The position numbers were made by a program, and so were the translations under genes. Shown here one piece after another: positions 18,426 through 28,787 of a stretch of DNA of 64,000 bases. The stretch is from Ruminococcus sp. UNK.MGS-30 (GTDB lineage: Bacteria; Bacillota; Clostridia; Oscillospirales; Ruminococcaceae), in contig LBCK01000001.1 of the NCBI GenBank assembly GCA_000980705.1, positions 806,001 to 870,000 of the forward strand, in the 5' to 3' direction. Numbering within the stretch: the stretch's first letter is position 1; each line of letters starts with the position of its first letter. The notes below the pieces were generated by a model. That model was not told the DNA's origin, did not search any database, and saw nothing but the letters and a program-made list of their open reading frames with translations.

Positions 18426-18697
18426 ATTTTCATTATACCCGTTTCCATCCAGTTTGTCAAGGGGCAGACCGGATTTTTTGCGTGTATTTTCCCGTGAAAA
18501 GGCTCAAAAACTCGTTCGTTTCTGCGCCGGCAGCTTGCACAATCTGTAACTTCCATGTGTTTCCATAAAATTTTTTTGCGGCTAAATCCGTGAAAGTGTG
18601 CAGAAATTGTGGGAAAGCACCGGAAAATCCACGCAATTTCGCCGTTTTTTCCGAATTTCACAAAATGAACAAAAATCCGCCCCGGATTTTCACTCGC

Positions 18698-18944
18698 TTG
18701 ACATTTTCACCGGAAATTGCTATAATATTTAGGAACTGTTTTGCGGGATTTCTGTATAATTTGTAGAATTCCCGAAGGGTGCGCCGCTGGAGATGCGGTC
18801 ATCCGCAGAAAAAGTGACGATCTGTGCAGCTTGCACAGAAGGTTAGAGTGTGGCATCCCGAAAAGACGTGCAGTGTATTTTTCCGGAGACACGCTCCGGA
18901 ATACGTCTGTCATCGCAGCAGACAGAAAGAAGGGTGGAAGAGCC
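18698..18944 (+). promoter_or_regulatory. Promoter and structured leader of the sugar transport operon
   Basis: TTGACA (18698-18703), 17 bases, TATAAT (18721-18726). The leader of about 210 bases holds several perfect small hairpins: CTGTGCA with TGCACAG, and TCCGGAG with CTCCGGA. GATGCGG with TCCGCA is a weaker one. No known riboswitch was recognised. The first gene then starts with TTG. Confidence 0.55.
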
Positions 18945-21941
18945 TTGGCGAACTACAAATGGCACAGCCGTGCCGCAGCAGCCGTGCTGGCTTGTCTGAT
19001 GACGGCGGCGGCGCTGCCCCTGTCCACAGCATTTGCGGCAAAGGCACCAAGCACAGACACAGCGCAGACCACGGCGGTATCTGCGGAAGAGACCGGAACG
19101 GATACCGGCGGCGACCTTTCCTATGAGGAACAGGAGACCTACAGCGACTATTACGACACCTATCGGGACGAACCACGCCCCGAGGCGGAGATCCTGCTGA
19201 GCGGCGCAGATTTCCAGAAGGCGGACTGCACCGGTTATGAGACCGGCAGCTATTCCGATCGGAACGGCGAGAGCCGGGAAAATGTGCTGGTCTGGAACAG
19301 CGCAGAGGGCAGCTTCAGCTATACGCTGAATGTGCCGGAGACCGGGTTGTACTGCGTGCAGGCATCCTATTGTCCCATCGTCTCCAATACTGCCGAGATC
19401 TCTGTGTCTCTGGCAATCGACGGCGAAGTGCCTTATGATACGGCGTCCCGTCTCAAACTAAATAAGGTATATCAGAATCAGTCGGAGATCAAGACCGACG
19501 ATTCCGGCAACCAGGTGCGTCCGACACAGGAACAGACCGAACTGTGGCAGACCAGCTGGATCGGCGATTCGGACGGTCTGTTCAATGACCCGGTGTTCTT
19601 CTATCTGGAAAAGGGGACCCATGAGATCACCCTTTCCTCCCAGAAGGCATACTTCGCCCTGGAATCCCTGCGCTTTGCACAGCCGGACGAAGTTCCCACC
19701 TATGCGGAATATACCGACAGCGTCAATGCTGCGGTGTCCAAGGAAGATACACCCTCCGGCGTTGTCCGCATCGAAGGCGAAAACGCCGTGCTGAAATCGG
19801 ATTCCGTGCTGTATCCGACCTATGACAACTCCACCAGCGCCATCTCGCCCTCTGACCCGAAACACATGGTGTACAACACCATCGGCAGCGGCAACTGGGA
19901 AAAGGCGCTCCAGACCATCACCTGGAAGGTGGATGCAAACGCACTGCCGGGAGACGGCTGGTATAAGCTGGGCATCAAGGCACGCCAGGAAGAAATGCGT
20001 GGTTTTTACTCCAACCGCCGCATTTATATTGACGGCACAGTTCCCAGCCAGGAATTCGATCAGGTGAAGTTCTACTACGACACCGACTTCCGCATGACCA
20101 CCGTCCAGAACGGGGACGGCGAGGATGTGTATGTCTACCTCACAGCAGGGGAAGAACACACCATCACCATGGAGGTCATCCCTGGCGAGATCGGTGACTC
20201 CATGCGTCAGCTGGATGCCATTGTCCTGGATCTGAACACCTATTACCGGAGGATCGTGATGATTACCGGACCGGAGCCGGACAAGTATACCGATTATTAT
20301 GTACACGAAAAGATCCCGGAACTGGTAGACGAATTCCAGCGCATTTCCGGGGAACTGAAAGAGATCCAGGGACACATTGAGTCGCTGGCGAACTCCAAGG
20401 GTTCTGAGGCGGCGTCGCTGGAACAGATGACCGTGATCCTGGACAAGTGCGTCGACGATCCGCTGAAGATCCCGAATTATCTGTCCCAGATCAAGGATTA
20501 TATCACATCCCTTTCCTCCTGGATGCGTGACTATCGTGACCAGCCGCTGGAAGTGGATTATCTGGAGTTGGCGTCTCCGGACAAGGATTTCCCGTCCATC
20601 AAGGCGGGATTCTGGAGTTCCCTCTCCTATAGCTTCCAGCGCTTTACGGCATCCTGGGACGAAAGCTATAACTCGCTGTCCTCCACCACAGGGGACGATG
20701 CCATCGAAGTCTGGGTGTCCCTGGGACGTGACCAGGCGCAGGTGGTAAAAGACCTGGTAGAATCGGAGTTCCAGCAGCAGTACAACGTGCCGATCTCCAT
20801 TAACCTGGTAGTCGGCGGCGTAGTCGAGGCAACACTGGCGGATAAAGGTCCGGACGTTGCCCTGTTCCTGGGCGGCGAATTCCCGGTGAACCTGGCTGCC
20901 CGTGGACTGCTGGCGGACGTTTCCAAAATGGACGGCTATGACGAAATGACAAAGCTGTACCAGGAAAACGCCATGGTGCCGTATCAGTACGAAGGCGGCA
21001 CATACGGTCTGCCGCTGACCCGGAGCTGGGCGATGATGTTCTACCGCAAGGACGTTCTCAGCGAACTGGGCTTTACCCAGGCACCCCAGACTTGGGAAGA
21101 TCTGATCGATATGCTCCCGGCGCTCCAGCGGAACTATATGTCTGCCGGTCTGGTGCTGCCTGCGGTTGCGGCGGATGCCAACCAGGCGACCATCTCTGCG
21201 GCGACGGAATCCGGTCTGACCTTTGCGTCCCTGCTGCTCCAGCGTGGCGAGAACTATTATAATGCGGCGCAGACGGAGACTACCTTTAATACCAACGCCG
21301 CCATTGACGCATTTGAGATGTGGACGGATTTCTACACCAAGTATGACTTCGACCAGCAGTACGATGCGTTCAGCCGGTTCCGTACCGGGGAATATCCCAT
21401 TGTGGTTTCAGACTACTGCACCTTCTTCAACCAGCTGGCAGTGGCAGCGCCGGAGATCGACGGACTGTGGGGATTTGCTCCCATTCCGGGTACGCTCCGG
21501 GAGGACGGCACCATTTCTCACGCTGTCAACTCCAACAACACCGGCGCAGTCATCTTTAATAAGGTAGACAAAAAGACAAACGGCCTGGAAAATGCGTGGA
21601 CGTTCCTCAAGTGGTTCTGCTCCACCGATGTCCAGGTAGAATACGGCACCCAGATCGAGGGACTGCTGGGACAGATGGGACGGTACGCAACGGCAAACAC
21701 CGAGGCGCTCACCCAGCTGGCATGGTCCACCGATGAGGCAAACACCATTCTGGGTGCAATGGATGAACTGGAAGAGATCCCGATCATCCCGGCATCCTAT
21801 TCCGTCACCCGAAATGTGATGAACGCATTCCGTGACGTCGTCAACAACAACGAGAATCCCCGTGATACGCTGATGTCGTACAACCGGGACATCAACGAGG
21901 AGATCACCAGAAAGCGTGAGAACCTCGGATTAGATACTTAA
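18945..21941 (+). CDS. Extracellular sugar-binding protein with N-terminal carbohydrate-binding-like region
   Basis: About 998 residues, starting at TTG after a GGAAG-type site; the open frame upstream has no ribosome site or signal. The signal peptide ends near STAFAAKA. Residues 60-230 and 250-430 look like CBM6/35-type beta-sandwich modules (GADFQKADCTGYETGSY; EGENAVLKSDSVLYPTYDNS). A helical stretch follows (about 440-540), then a family-1 solute-binding domain (about 585-998: VVGGVVEATLADKGPDVALF, GLPLTRSWAMMFYRKDVL). It is far longer than a normal binding protein (about 430). It should bind an oligosaccharide for the two permease pairs encoded downstream. Confidence 0.85.
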   Translation: MANYKWHSRAAAAVLACLMTAAALPLSTAFAAKAPSTDTAQTTAVSAEETGTDTGGDLSYEEQETYSDYYDTYRDEPRPEAEILLSGADFQKADCTGYETGSYSDRNGESRENVLVWNSAEGSFSYTLNVPETGLYCVQASYCPIVSNTAEISVSLAIDGEVPYDTASRLKLNKVYQNQSEIKTDDSGNQVRPTQEQTELWQTSWIGDSDGLFNDPVFFYLEKGTHEITLSSQKAYFALESLRFAQPDEVPTYAEYTDSVNAAVSKEDTPSGVVRIEGENAVLKSDSVLYPTYDNSTSAISPSDPKHMVYNTIGSGNWEKALQTITWKVDANALPGDGWYKLGIKARQEEMRGFYSNRRIYIDGTVPSQEFDQVKFYYDTDFRMTTVQNGDGEDVYVYLTAGEEHTITMEVIPGEIGDSMRQLDAIVLDLNTYYRRIVMITGPEPDKYTDYYVHEKIPELVDEFQRISGELKEIQGHIESLANSKGSEAASLEQMTVILDKCVDDPLKIPNYLSQIKDYITSLSSWMRDYRDQPLEVDYLELASPDKDFPSIKAGFWSSLSYSFQRFTASWDESYNSLSSTTGDDAIEVWVSLGRDQAQVVKDLVESEFQQQYNVPISINLVVGGVVEATLADKGPDVALFLGGEFPVNLAARGLLADVSKMDGYDEMTKLYQENAMVPYQYEGGTYGLPLTRSWAMMFYRKDVLSELGFTQAPQTWEDLIDMLPALQRNYMSAGLVLPAVAADANQATISAATESGLTFASLLLQRGENYYNAAQTETTFNTNAAIDAFEMWTDFYTKYDFDQQYDAFSRFRTGEYPIVVSDYCTFFNQLAVAAPEIDGLWGFAPIPGTLREDGTISHAVNSNNTGAVIFNKVDKKTNGLENAWTFLKWFCSTDVQVEYGTQIEGLLGQMGRYATANTEALTQLAWSTDEANTILGAMDELEEIPIIPASYSVTRNVMNAFRDVVNNNENPRDTLMSYNRDINEEITRKRENLGLDT

Positions 21942-21960
21942 CGAAAAGGAGGGAATCCCC

Positions 21961-22893
21961 TTGGATACTGCCGAGATTGGCAAAAGAACCCGACAGGAAA
22001 ACCGGCGGCTCACCTGGCTGGCAGTCAAGCAGAACAAGGCGAGCTATCTGATGATCGCTCCATTCATGCTGTTTTTCCTGGTATTCACCATCGTACCGGT
22101 CGTGATGTCCCTGCCGATGGGCTTTACGGATTTCAACATGGTACAGATGCCGAAATTTGTGGGACTGTCCAACTATACCACCCTGTTCCTCTCGGACAAG
22201 GTGTTTATCCAGTCCATCCGTGTGACCCTGGTGTTCGCCCTGTTCACCGGTCCGATCAGCTATGTGCTGTGTTTCCTGCTGGCGTGGCTCATCAATGAGC
22301 TGCACCCGAAACTCCGCACCATCTTTACTCTGATCTTCTATGCGCCGTCCATGGCGAACGTCTATACCGTCTGGAAACTGATTTTCAGCGGCGACTCCTA
22401 CGGCTATCTGAACTCGTTCCTCCTGGATCTGGGCATCATCAGCTCGCCCATCCAGTGGCTGACCGACGGCAGCTATGTGCTGGGCGTCACCATCGTGGTG
22501 CAGATGTGGATCAGCCTGGGCGCCGGATTCCTGGCGCTCCGTGCCGGATTCCAGAACATCGACCGCTCGCAGTATGAGGCAGGCGCCATCGAAGGCATCA
22601 AGAGCCGCTGGCAGGAACTGATCTACATTACCATCCCGTCCATGGGACCGCAGCTGATGTTTGCGGCAGTCATGCAGATCGTCAGCTCCTTCACCGCCGG
22701 CACAGTCTCCCAGAATCTGGTGGGATTCCCCAGCACGGACTACAAGGCGCACACCATCATGAACCACGCCTATGACTACGGCTGGATCCGCTATGAGATG
22801 GGTTATGCCTCTGCGATCTGTATGATCTTGTTTATCGTGATGTATATTCTGAACAAGCTGATCGGCAAGGTCCTCAGCAAGTATATGGACTAA
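21961..22893 (+). CDS. Sugar ABC transporter permease (MalF-type), first pair
   Basis: A 310-residue protein starting at TTG directly after AAAGGAGGG. Six hydrophobic segments are visible. The permease loop is seen as SQYEAGAIEGIKSRWQELIY, the EAA-G motif for contact with the ATPase. It precedes a MalG-type partner by 12 bases. No ATP-binding subunit is encoded in this operon, so a shared ATPase (MsmK/UgpC type) from elsewhere is likely. Confidence 0.9.
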   Translation: MDTAEIGKRTRQENRRLTWLAVKQNKASYLMIAPFMLFFLVFTIVPVVMSLPMGFTDFNMVQMPKFVGLSNYTTLFLSDKVFIQSIRVTLVFALFTGPISYVLCFLLAWLINELHPKLRTIFTLIFYAPSMANVYTVWKLIFSGDSYGYLNSFLLDLGIISSPIQWLTDGSYVLGVTIVVQMWISLGAGFLALRAGFQNIDRSQYEAGAIEGIKSRWQELIYITIPSMGPQLMFAAVMQIVSSFTAGTVSQNLVGFPSTDYKAHTIMNHAYDYGWIRYEMGYASAICMILFIVMYILNKLIGKVLSKYMD

Positions 22894-22905
22894 GGAGTGT
22901 GCAGT

Positions 22906-23793
22906 ATGGCAAAAAAAGAAAAGGTATACGGCACACACCTGAAGGTATCGACCAAGCGTGCCGGGCATAAGATCGGCGGCACGGTGGGGATTTTTGTGTT
23001 CCTGCTGGTGCTGGCATTGTTCATGGCGCTGCCCATCTATCTGGCAGTGGTCATGTCGCTGAAACCGGTGCAGGAACTGTTCGTGTTCCCGCCGAAACTG
23101 TATGTCATTGATCCCACCCTGTCCAACTACAGCGCCATGTTCCGGCTCTGCTCCGACCTGTGGGTGCCGTTTTCCCGTTATGTATTTAATAGTATCTTTG
23201 TCACCGTATCCGTTACTGTGTGCCAGGTTATCTTCTCCGCCATGGCGGCGTTCTGTCTGGCAAAGGTGCGTTTTCCCGGTGCAAAGGCGATCAATGCGAT
23301 CATCGTCGTTGCCCTTTTGTATCAGAGCAACGTCATCTATATCATGCAGTATATGGTCATGGCAAAGATGGGCATGATCGACACCTACTGGGCGTTGATC
23401 CTGCCGTCTGTGGCTGCGCCGATGAACCTGTTTCTGATGCGCCAGTCCATGACCCAGGTACCCGATGCCATGATCGAGGCGGCGAAGGTAGACGGCGCAG
23501 GAATGTTCCGCATCTGCTGGCAGGTGGTCATGCCGAACCAGAAGCCGGCGCTGATGACTGTCATCATCTTCTCGTTCCAGGCGGCATGGAACATCCAGGG
23601 CGGTACGCTGGTATTCAGCGAATCCCTCAAGACCCTGCCCACCGTGGTGCAGCAGGCAGCATCTGCCGGTCTGGCAAGAGCCGGCGTGGCAATGGCAGCC
23701 GCCGTGTTCATGCTGGTGCCGCCGATCGTCATCTTCATGCTGGCGCAGCGGCAGGTCATCGAGACTATGGCACATTCCGGAATCAAGGACTAA
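22906..23793 (+). CDS. Sugar ABC transporter permease (MalG-type), first pair
   Basis: A 295-residue protein. The ATG at 22906 lies eight bases after AAGGAG, better than the earlier in-frame GTG. Six membrane segments are visible, and the EAA loop is seen as DAMIEAAKVDGAGMFRICWQ. It forms a heterodimer with the preceding permease. The C-terminus MAHSGIKD is typical of the family. Confidence 0.9.
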   Translation: MAKKEKVYGTHLKVSTKRAGHKIGGTVGIFVFLLVLALFMALPIYLAVVMSLKPVQELFVFPPKLYVIDPTLSNYSAMFRLCSDLWVPFSRYVFNSIFVTVSVTVCQVIFSAMAAFCLAKVRFPGAKAINAIIVVALLYQSNVIYIMQYMVMAKMGMIDTYWALILPSVAAPMNLFLMRQSMTQVPDAMIEAAKVDGAGMFRICWQVVMPNQKPALMTVIIFSFQAAWNIQGGTLVFSESLKTLPTVVQQAASAGLARAGVAMAAAVFMLVPPIVIFMLAQRQVIETMAHSGIKD

Positions 23794-23808
23794 GGGAGGG
23801 TGAAGATT

Positions 23809-25320
23809 TTGCAGAAAAAGGCAAACCATCTGGCGGCGGCAGTTTTTTCCGCACTGATGCTGACGGCAGCCATAAGCGCTCCGGCGGTTTCGGCGGAACA
23901 TTACAACGTCTATAACTACGACTGCTGGGGCGAGGCGGTTCCGGCGCAGGCAGGCTATGCGGCACAGCGTGCCGTGAGCGGCCAGGATCTGGGCTGCGGC
24001 GCATTCAACACCCCGTCCGATCTGTTCCGGGACTGGGAGGATCGCTTTTATATTGCAGACAGCGGAAACAACCGCATCGTTGTCACAGACGGCGATTTTT
24101 CAAAGGCGACCAGAATTTATGACAAGCTGAAAACCGAGGACGGCGAGACCACGCTGAAAGATCCGGAGGGCATCTATGTGTCTCAGGAGACCCAGTGTAT
24201 GTACATCGCAGACACCGGAAACTCCCGGCTGCTGGTGTGCGATCTGGACGGCAATGTGCAGATGGAACTGAAACGGCCGGACTCGACCCTGTATGAAAAT
24301 GAGACCTTTAAGCCCCAGAAAGTCGTTGCGGACAAAGCCGGCAACATCTATATGGTGCTGAACAACATCACCAACGGTGCGGCAATGTTCAACAGCGACG
24401 GCGAATTCCAGGGCTATTTCGGTGCGAACTCCGTGGACGCAACCGCAGAGGTGGTGGCGAACTACTTCTGGAACCTGTTCGCCACCGATGAGATGCGTGC
24501 CAACTCGTCCCGTAACGTGGCGGCAGGCATCACCAGCTTTGACGTTGACGAAGAGGGCTTTATCTATACGGTAACACAGTCCTCTTCCTCTGAGACGGAC
24601 CGTGTGAAAAAGGTGAACCCTGCCGGATATAACCTGTTCACTTCGCTGGATGTGACATTCGGCGACCTGGACTCGGTCTATGACTCCACCGCCAACGAGA
24701 ACTACACCACCCAAATGGTGGACATCGACATCGACGACGACGGACGCATCAACTGCCTGGATCTGGAGACCGGACGTGTGTTCCAGTACGACGAGGACGG
24801 CAATCTGCTGTTCATTCTGGGAACGACTGCCGACCAGATCGGCGGCTTTTCCATGAAGGTCTCCGCCGTGGAGACTATGGGAAAGAACATCTACGTTTCC
24901 GATGCCATGAAGAACACCGTCACCATCTTCACCGAGACGGAATTCGGCGGCATCGTCCATGATGCGGTATCCCTGTACAATGCCGGCTATTATGCGGAGG
25001 CGCTGGAGCCGTGGCGTGAGGTGCTGAAACGGGACGGCAACTCCCAGATGGCATACATCGGCATCTCGTCGGCGCTTTATAATGAGGGCGACTATGCCGG
25101 GGCAATGAAATATGCCAAGCTGGCGCAGTCCCGCAATTTGTACGATAAGGCATTCGAGGGCTATCGCTCTGAATGGCTGAACAAGAATTTCACCTGGATC
25201 ATCCTGGTGGTTGTGGTGCTGATCGCTGCGGCGGTATTCTTCCACTTCCGCAACAAAAAGAAGAAAAAGAACCAGCCGAAGAATCTGGTTGAAATGCTGC
25301 ACGAGGGAGAGGAGGAGTGA
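23809..25320 (+). CDS. Secreted membrane-anchored NHL/beta-propeller protein
   Basis: About 503 residues, start TTG nine bases after GGGAGG (a GTG at 23800 is too close to that site). Signal peptide (to about PAVSA), then repeats of NHL type: DSGNNRIVVTDGDF, EGIYVSQETQCMYIADTGNS, then ISSFDVDEEGFIY-like repeats, up to about residue 380. A TPR-like part follows (YNAGYYAEALEPWREVLKRD). One membrane span near residues 465-485 is followed by a lysine-rich cytoplasmic tail. NHL propellers bind protein, RNA or sugar ligands. A role in capturing substrate beside the transporter is inferred from the operon. Confidence 0.75.
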   Translation: MQKKANHLAAAVFSALMLTAAISAPAVSAEHYNVYNYDCWGEAVPAQAGYAAQRAVSGQDLGCGAFNTPSDLFRDWEDRFYIADSGNNRIVVTDGDFSKATRIYDKLKTEDGETTLKDPEGIYVSQETQCMYIADTGNSRLLVCDLDGNVQMELKRPDSTLYENETFKPQKVVADKAGNIYMVLNNITNGAAMFNSDGEFQGYFGANSVDATAEVVANYFWNLFATDEMRANSSRNVAAGITSFDVDEEGFIYTVTQSSSSETDRVKKVNPAGYNLFTSLDVTFGDLDSVYDSTANENYTTQMVDIDIDDDGRINCLDLETGRVFQYDEDGNLLFILGTTADQIGGFSMKVSAVETMGKNIYVSDAMKNTVTIFTETEFGGIVHDAVSLYNAGYYAEALEPWREVLKRDGNSQMAYIGISSALYNEGDYAGAMKYAKLAQSRNLYDKAFEGYRSEWLNKNFTWIILVVVVLIAAAVFFHFRNKKKKKNQPKNLVEMLHEGEEE

Positions 25321-25327
25321 TGCTGCT

Positions 25328-25957
25328 ATGATGGATCTGACACAAAAGCAATGGGTCAAGCACAGTGTGTTCCACCCGTTTGAGGGCTTTGAGGATCTGC
25401 GCTGGAAAAAAGGCGGCTCGGTGCTGTACGCCACCATCGTGGTGCTGCTCTGGTTCGTGGCACAGATCATCCACGATAACCTGGTGGGCTATCAATTCGC
25501 CGTTACCAATACCAAGATGTTCAGCATCGTCCCGTATATCGTCCAGACGATCGCCGTATTTCTGGTATTCGTCATCGGCAACTGGTCGATCTGCACCCTG
25601 CTGGACGGCGAGGGCACGATCAAGAAAATCTATATCTACAGTGCCTATTCGCTGATACCCTACGTTGCCGGACTGTATATCCGGACGATCTTGTCCCATG
25701 TACTGATTCAGGACGAGGTGATCTTCATCACCTGCGTCACGGTAATCAGTACGGCATGGTCTGTGCTCCTGATGTTCAATGCCATTAAGGCGGTGCATCA
25801 GTATTCGATCGGCAAGACCATTCTGGCACTGCTGCTCACCTTTGTAGCAATGCTTATCATTCTGATATTGCTGGTGTTGCTGGTGGCATTGTTCCAGCAG
25901 GTATACGTGTTCATTTCCTCCGTCTACACGGAGATCACCTATCGGGTAAGAGTATAG
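25328..25957 (+). CDS. YIP1-family membrane protein
   Basis: A 209-residue protein with about five hydrophobic segments and the YIP1-type pattern HPFEGFEDLRWKKGGS at the start. The ATG at 25328 follows GGAGGAG by about 10 bases. It stands between the NHL protein and the DUF5696-like protein, an association also seen in other Firmicutes sugar transport operons (from memory). The molecular role is not known. It could scaffold the large extracellular partners. Confidence 0.75.
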   Translation: MMDLTQKQWVKHSVFHPFEGFEDLRWKKGGSVLYATIVVLLWFVAQIIHDNLVGYQFAVTNTKMFSIVPYIVQTIAVFLVFVIGNWSICTLLDGEGTIKKIYIYSAYSLIPYVAGLYIRTILSHVLIQDEVIFITCVTVISTAWSVLLMFNAIKAVHQYSIGKTILALLLTFVAMLIILILLVLLVALFQQVYVFISSVYTEITYRVRV

Positions 25958-25976
25958 AAAGGACGGTGGAACAACC

Positions 25977-28787
25977 TTGAAGAATTGGAAAAAATGGGCT
26001 GCCGGACTTTTTGCGCTGAGCCTTTGCCTGACGTCGGTCTCTCTGCCGGCTGCGGCGGAGGGGGAAGAGGATATCGCCCTCATCGCTGACACCTCAGAAG
26101 AGACACCGGTGGCAGACGGCACACCCGATGAGACCGCCGGGGACGGCGAGGCGGATGCCGAAGAAGAGGCGACCCGCACGGAGACCCAGGAAGAAATCGA
26201 AATTACGGCAGAGCAGGTCACCCAGTATATGCAGAAGAAGAACTCCTGCGACGGCATCACATTCTACTACCGTCCGGAGGACTATGAGGATACCATTTCC
26301 GACGAGGATGTGGTGGATCTGCTGGACGACATCGAGCTGGCAGGCATCGACGATGCCACCGGCGAGGTGGTCTGCACCCTGGAAGAGGACAGCGACAACA
26401 GCGACTTCGTGGTATTTTTAAGCCCGGAGAGCCGCTGGCTGGTGTACATGGACCCGGAATATACCAAGGTCACCATGGTGCGCCAGATCGTTTCTTCCCT
26501 GGACAACGAGCTGCTGTTCCGCTCCCGGGACAACAAGACCCTGGAGCTGTACAACAAGGACTACGACGAAGTGGAACGCAGCTATACCACAGACGGCAAG
26601 GCGAAGGACGGCAAGGTCACTTATACCAACGAGGACGGCTGGCAGGTGGTGCTGGCAGATACCTATGATGCCGTGATCTCCTCTGCACGGTTCGTCACGG
26701 AAAACGACAAGCTGGCGCTGTATGTGGACGATGACACCGCAGTCATCGGACTCTACGACAAGGCGAAAGATAAAATGTGGTGGTCTACGCCCGAAAACGT
26801 GGGACACGACAAGACCGCAACCAATACCATTGTAGAGGACCTGTCCTCTTCGCTGAAAATGGTCTACGGCGAACCGGATGCCCGGAGTACTACCAATATG
26901 CGCTCCAGGGGCGACGCCAAAATTAAGGTCAAGGACAAGAGCAGCGGCGTGAAGATCACCTATTCCTTCAAAAAGGCAGGCATCACCGTTCCGGTGACCT
27001 ACACCCTGGAGGATGACTACCTGGAGGCAAAGATCGACACTGCCGACATCGAGGAAGAAGATACCTCACAGTCCGGAAAGCTGGTCACATCCCTTTCCGT
27101 GCTCAGCAGCTTCGGCGCAGCGTCCTCTGCGGACACGGGCTATTTCGTGATCCCGGACGGCAGCGGCGCACTAATCCGTTTCAACAACGGGAAGAAAACG
27201 GCGAAATCCTATACCGGCTATGTGTACGGTTCGGATGTCACCGCCGTGGCACAGACCGAGCCGGCTGTGACTGAGCAGGTCTATCTGCCCATGTACGGCA
27301 TCGTCAACGGCGACAACGCCATGATGGTGGTCTGCACCGAGGGCGACTCCAACGCCAAGCTGACCGCAAGCGTCAGCGGACAGTCCAAGAGCAGTTTCAA
27401 CATCTGCGGCTTTGACTTCACCGTCCGGGATTCGGATACCTACTATATGTCCGGCGACAACAGCACGGCGCTCACCGTGTTTGAGGACGGCGACATGAAA
27501 ACCGATACGCTGGCGGTGCGGTATTATCCGCTGGAGACCGAGGACACCCCGGATTACACCGATGTGGCTGAGGCATACCGGAACTACCTTACCGAAGAGG
27601 CAGGGGTGACTGATACGGCAGAGGACACCGACCCCGGACTGTACCTCAACTTCTACGGCGGCACCATAAAGGAGAAATCCGTGCTGGGCGTGCCGGTGAA
27701 AATGAAAACAGCGCTCACCAGCTTTGAGCAGGCGGAGCAGATTTTGCAGGATCTGTCGGACGGCGGCGCCGAGAATATGAAGGTGCAGTATTACAACTGG
27801 ACCAACGCCGGCATTTCCGGCAAGGTGGATCTGAAGGCAAAGGCTGCCGGCTGCCTGGGCGGAAACAGCGACTGGAAGGCGCTGCAGAGCTATGCGGATT
27901 CCAACGGCGTGACTCTGTATCTGGCAACGGACAATGAGACGTTCAAGTCCGGCAACGGGTACTACACCTTTACCGATACTACCGTCCGCATCTCCGGTTC
28001 CTATGCCCGCATCTATGACTACAACCTGGCATACGGCACACAGAGTACGGCAAACAAGCCCCTGTCCCTGCTGTCTCCGGCGACCTTCACCGAGATCGCT
28101 GAAAAGCTCACCGGGAACTATCAGGATAAATCCCTGTCCCGTGTCTCCCTGGGCAGTCTGACCACAGCCCTCTACGGGGACTACGGCAAGCAGGAGATCT
28201 CACGGGATAAGGCACAGCAGCTGCTGGAAGAGTCCTATCAGAAGATCACAGACGGAGACATCACCCTGCTGGCAGACGGGGCAAACGCCTATGCGCTGCC
28301 CTATGTTCAGGAGATCACCGATGTGCCGCTGCAGTCCAGCGGATTCGATGTGTTTGATGAGGACATCCCGTTCTATCAGATCGTGATGCACGGACTGAAA
28401 TCCTATGCCGGCAGCGCCGTGAATGCCTCGGCAACGCCGGAAGAGACCGTGCTGCTCTCCATTGCATCCGGCAGCAGCCTGCACTTCGACATGATCGGCG
28501 AAGAGACCAGCACGCTGAAAGACACTGTGCTGGACGGTCTCTATTATGCCAGCGCCGAAAGCTGGACCGATTATGCGGCACAGAGCTATGCGTTCTCCAA
28601 GGCGGTGCTTTCCGGACTGGGCGACCAGACCATCACCGGCTATGAGAGAAACGGCGATGTCATTACCACCACATATGCAAACGGCACGGTGGTAGAAACC
28701 GACCTGTCGAAACAGATCGTCACCGTAGACGGCAAGGCTTATGCCATGGCGGATTATGTGGAAGAAGGGAGCTGGAACGAAGCATGA
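25977..28787 (+). CDS. Large secreted protein, DUF5696-like
   Basis: A 936-residue protein with a TTG start after AAAGGACGGTGGA, a signal peptide to about PAAAEG and an acidic linker (residues 30-75). The body shows an N-terminal beta domain and a C-terminal part with barrel-like motifs (YLNFYGGTIKEKSVLGVPVK; MKVQYYNWTNAGISG; ITLLADGANAYALPYV). From memory of the arrangement in Firmicutes, DUF5696 proteins occur between two permease pairs as here. The barrel part resembles glycoside hydrolase folds, but I see no certain catalytic pair. The stop overlaps the next start (ATGA). Confidence 0.6.
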   Translation: MKNWKKWAAGLFALSLCLTSVSLPAAAEGEEDIALIADTSEETPVADGTPDETAGDGEADAEEEATRTETQEEIEITAEQVTQYMQKKNSCDGITFYYRPEDYEDTISDEDVVDLLDDIELAGIDDATGEVVCTLEEDSDNSDFVVFLSPESRWLVYMDPEYTKVTMVRQIVSSLDNELLFRSRDNKTLELYNKDYDEVERSYTTDGKAKDGKVTYTNEDGWQVVLADTYDAVISSARFVTENDKLALYVDDDTAVIGLYDKAKDKMWWSTPENVGHDKTATNTIVEDLSSSLKMVYGEPDARSTTNMRSRGDAKIKVKDKSSGVKITYSFKKAGITVPVTYTLEDDYLEAKIDTADIEEEDTSQSGKLVTSLSVLSSFGAASSADTGYFVIPDGSGALIRFNNGKKTAKSYTGYVYGSDVTAVAQTEPAVTEQVYLPMYGIVNGDNAMMVVCTEGDSNAKLTASVSGQSKSSFNICGFDFTVRDSDTYYMSGDNSTALTVFEDGDMKTDTLAVRYYPLETEDTPDYTDVAEAYRNYLTEEAGVTDTAEDTDPGLYLNFYGGTIKEKSVLGVPVKMKTALTSFEQAEQILQDLSDGGAENMKVQYYNWTNAGISGKVDLKAKAAGCLGGNSDWKALQSYADSNGVTLYLATDNETFKSGNGYYTFTDTTVRISGSYARIYDYNLAYGTQSTANKPLSLLSPATFTEIAEKLTGNYQDKSLSRVSLGSLTTALYGDYGKQEISRDKAQQLLEESYQKITDGDITLLADGANAYALPYVQEITDVPLQSSGFDVFDEDIPFYQIVMHGLKSYAGSAVNASATPEETVLLSIASGSSLHFDMIGEETSTLKDTVLDGLYYASAESWTDYAAQSYAFSKAVLSGLGDQTITGYERNGDVITTTYANGTVVETDLSKQIVTVDGKAYAMADYVEEGSWNEA

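Noticed and set aside
18741..18944. Extended N-terminus of the sugar-binding protein from an upstream ATG
   Set aside because: The added residues lack a signal peptide, overlap the leader hairpins and have no ribosome site; TTG at 18945 starts a proper signal peptide.
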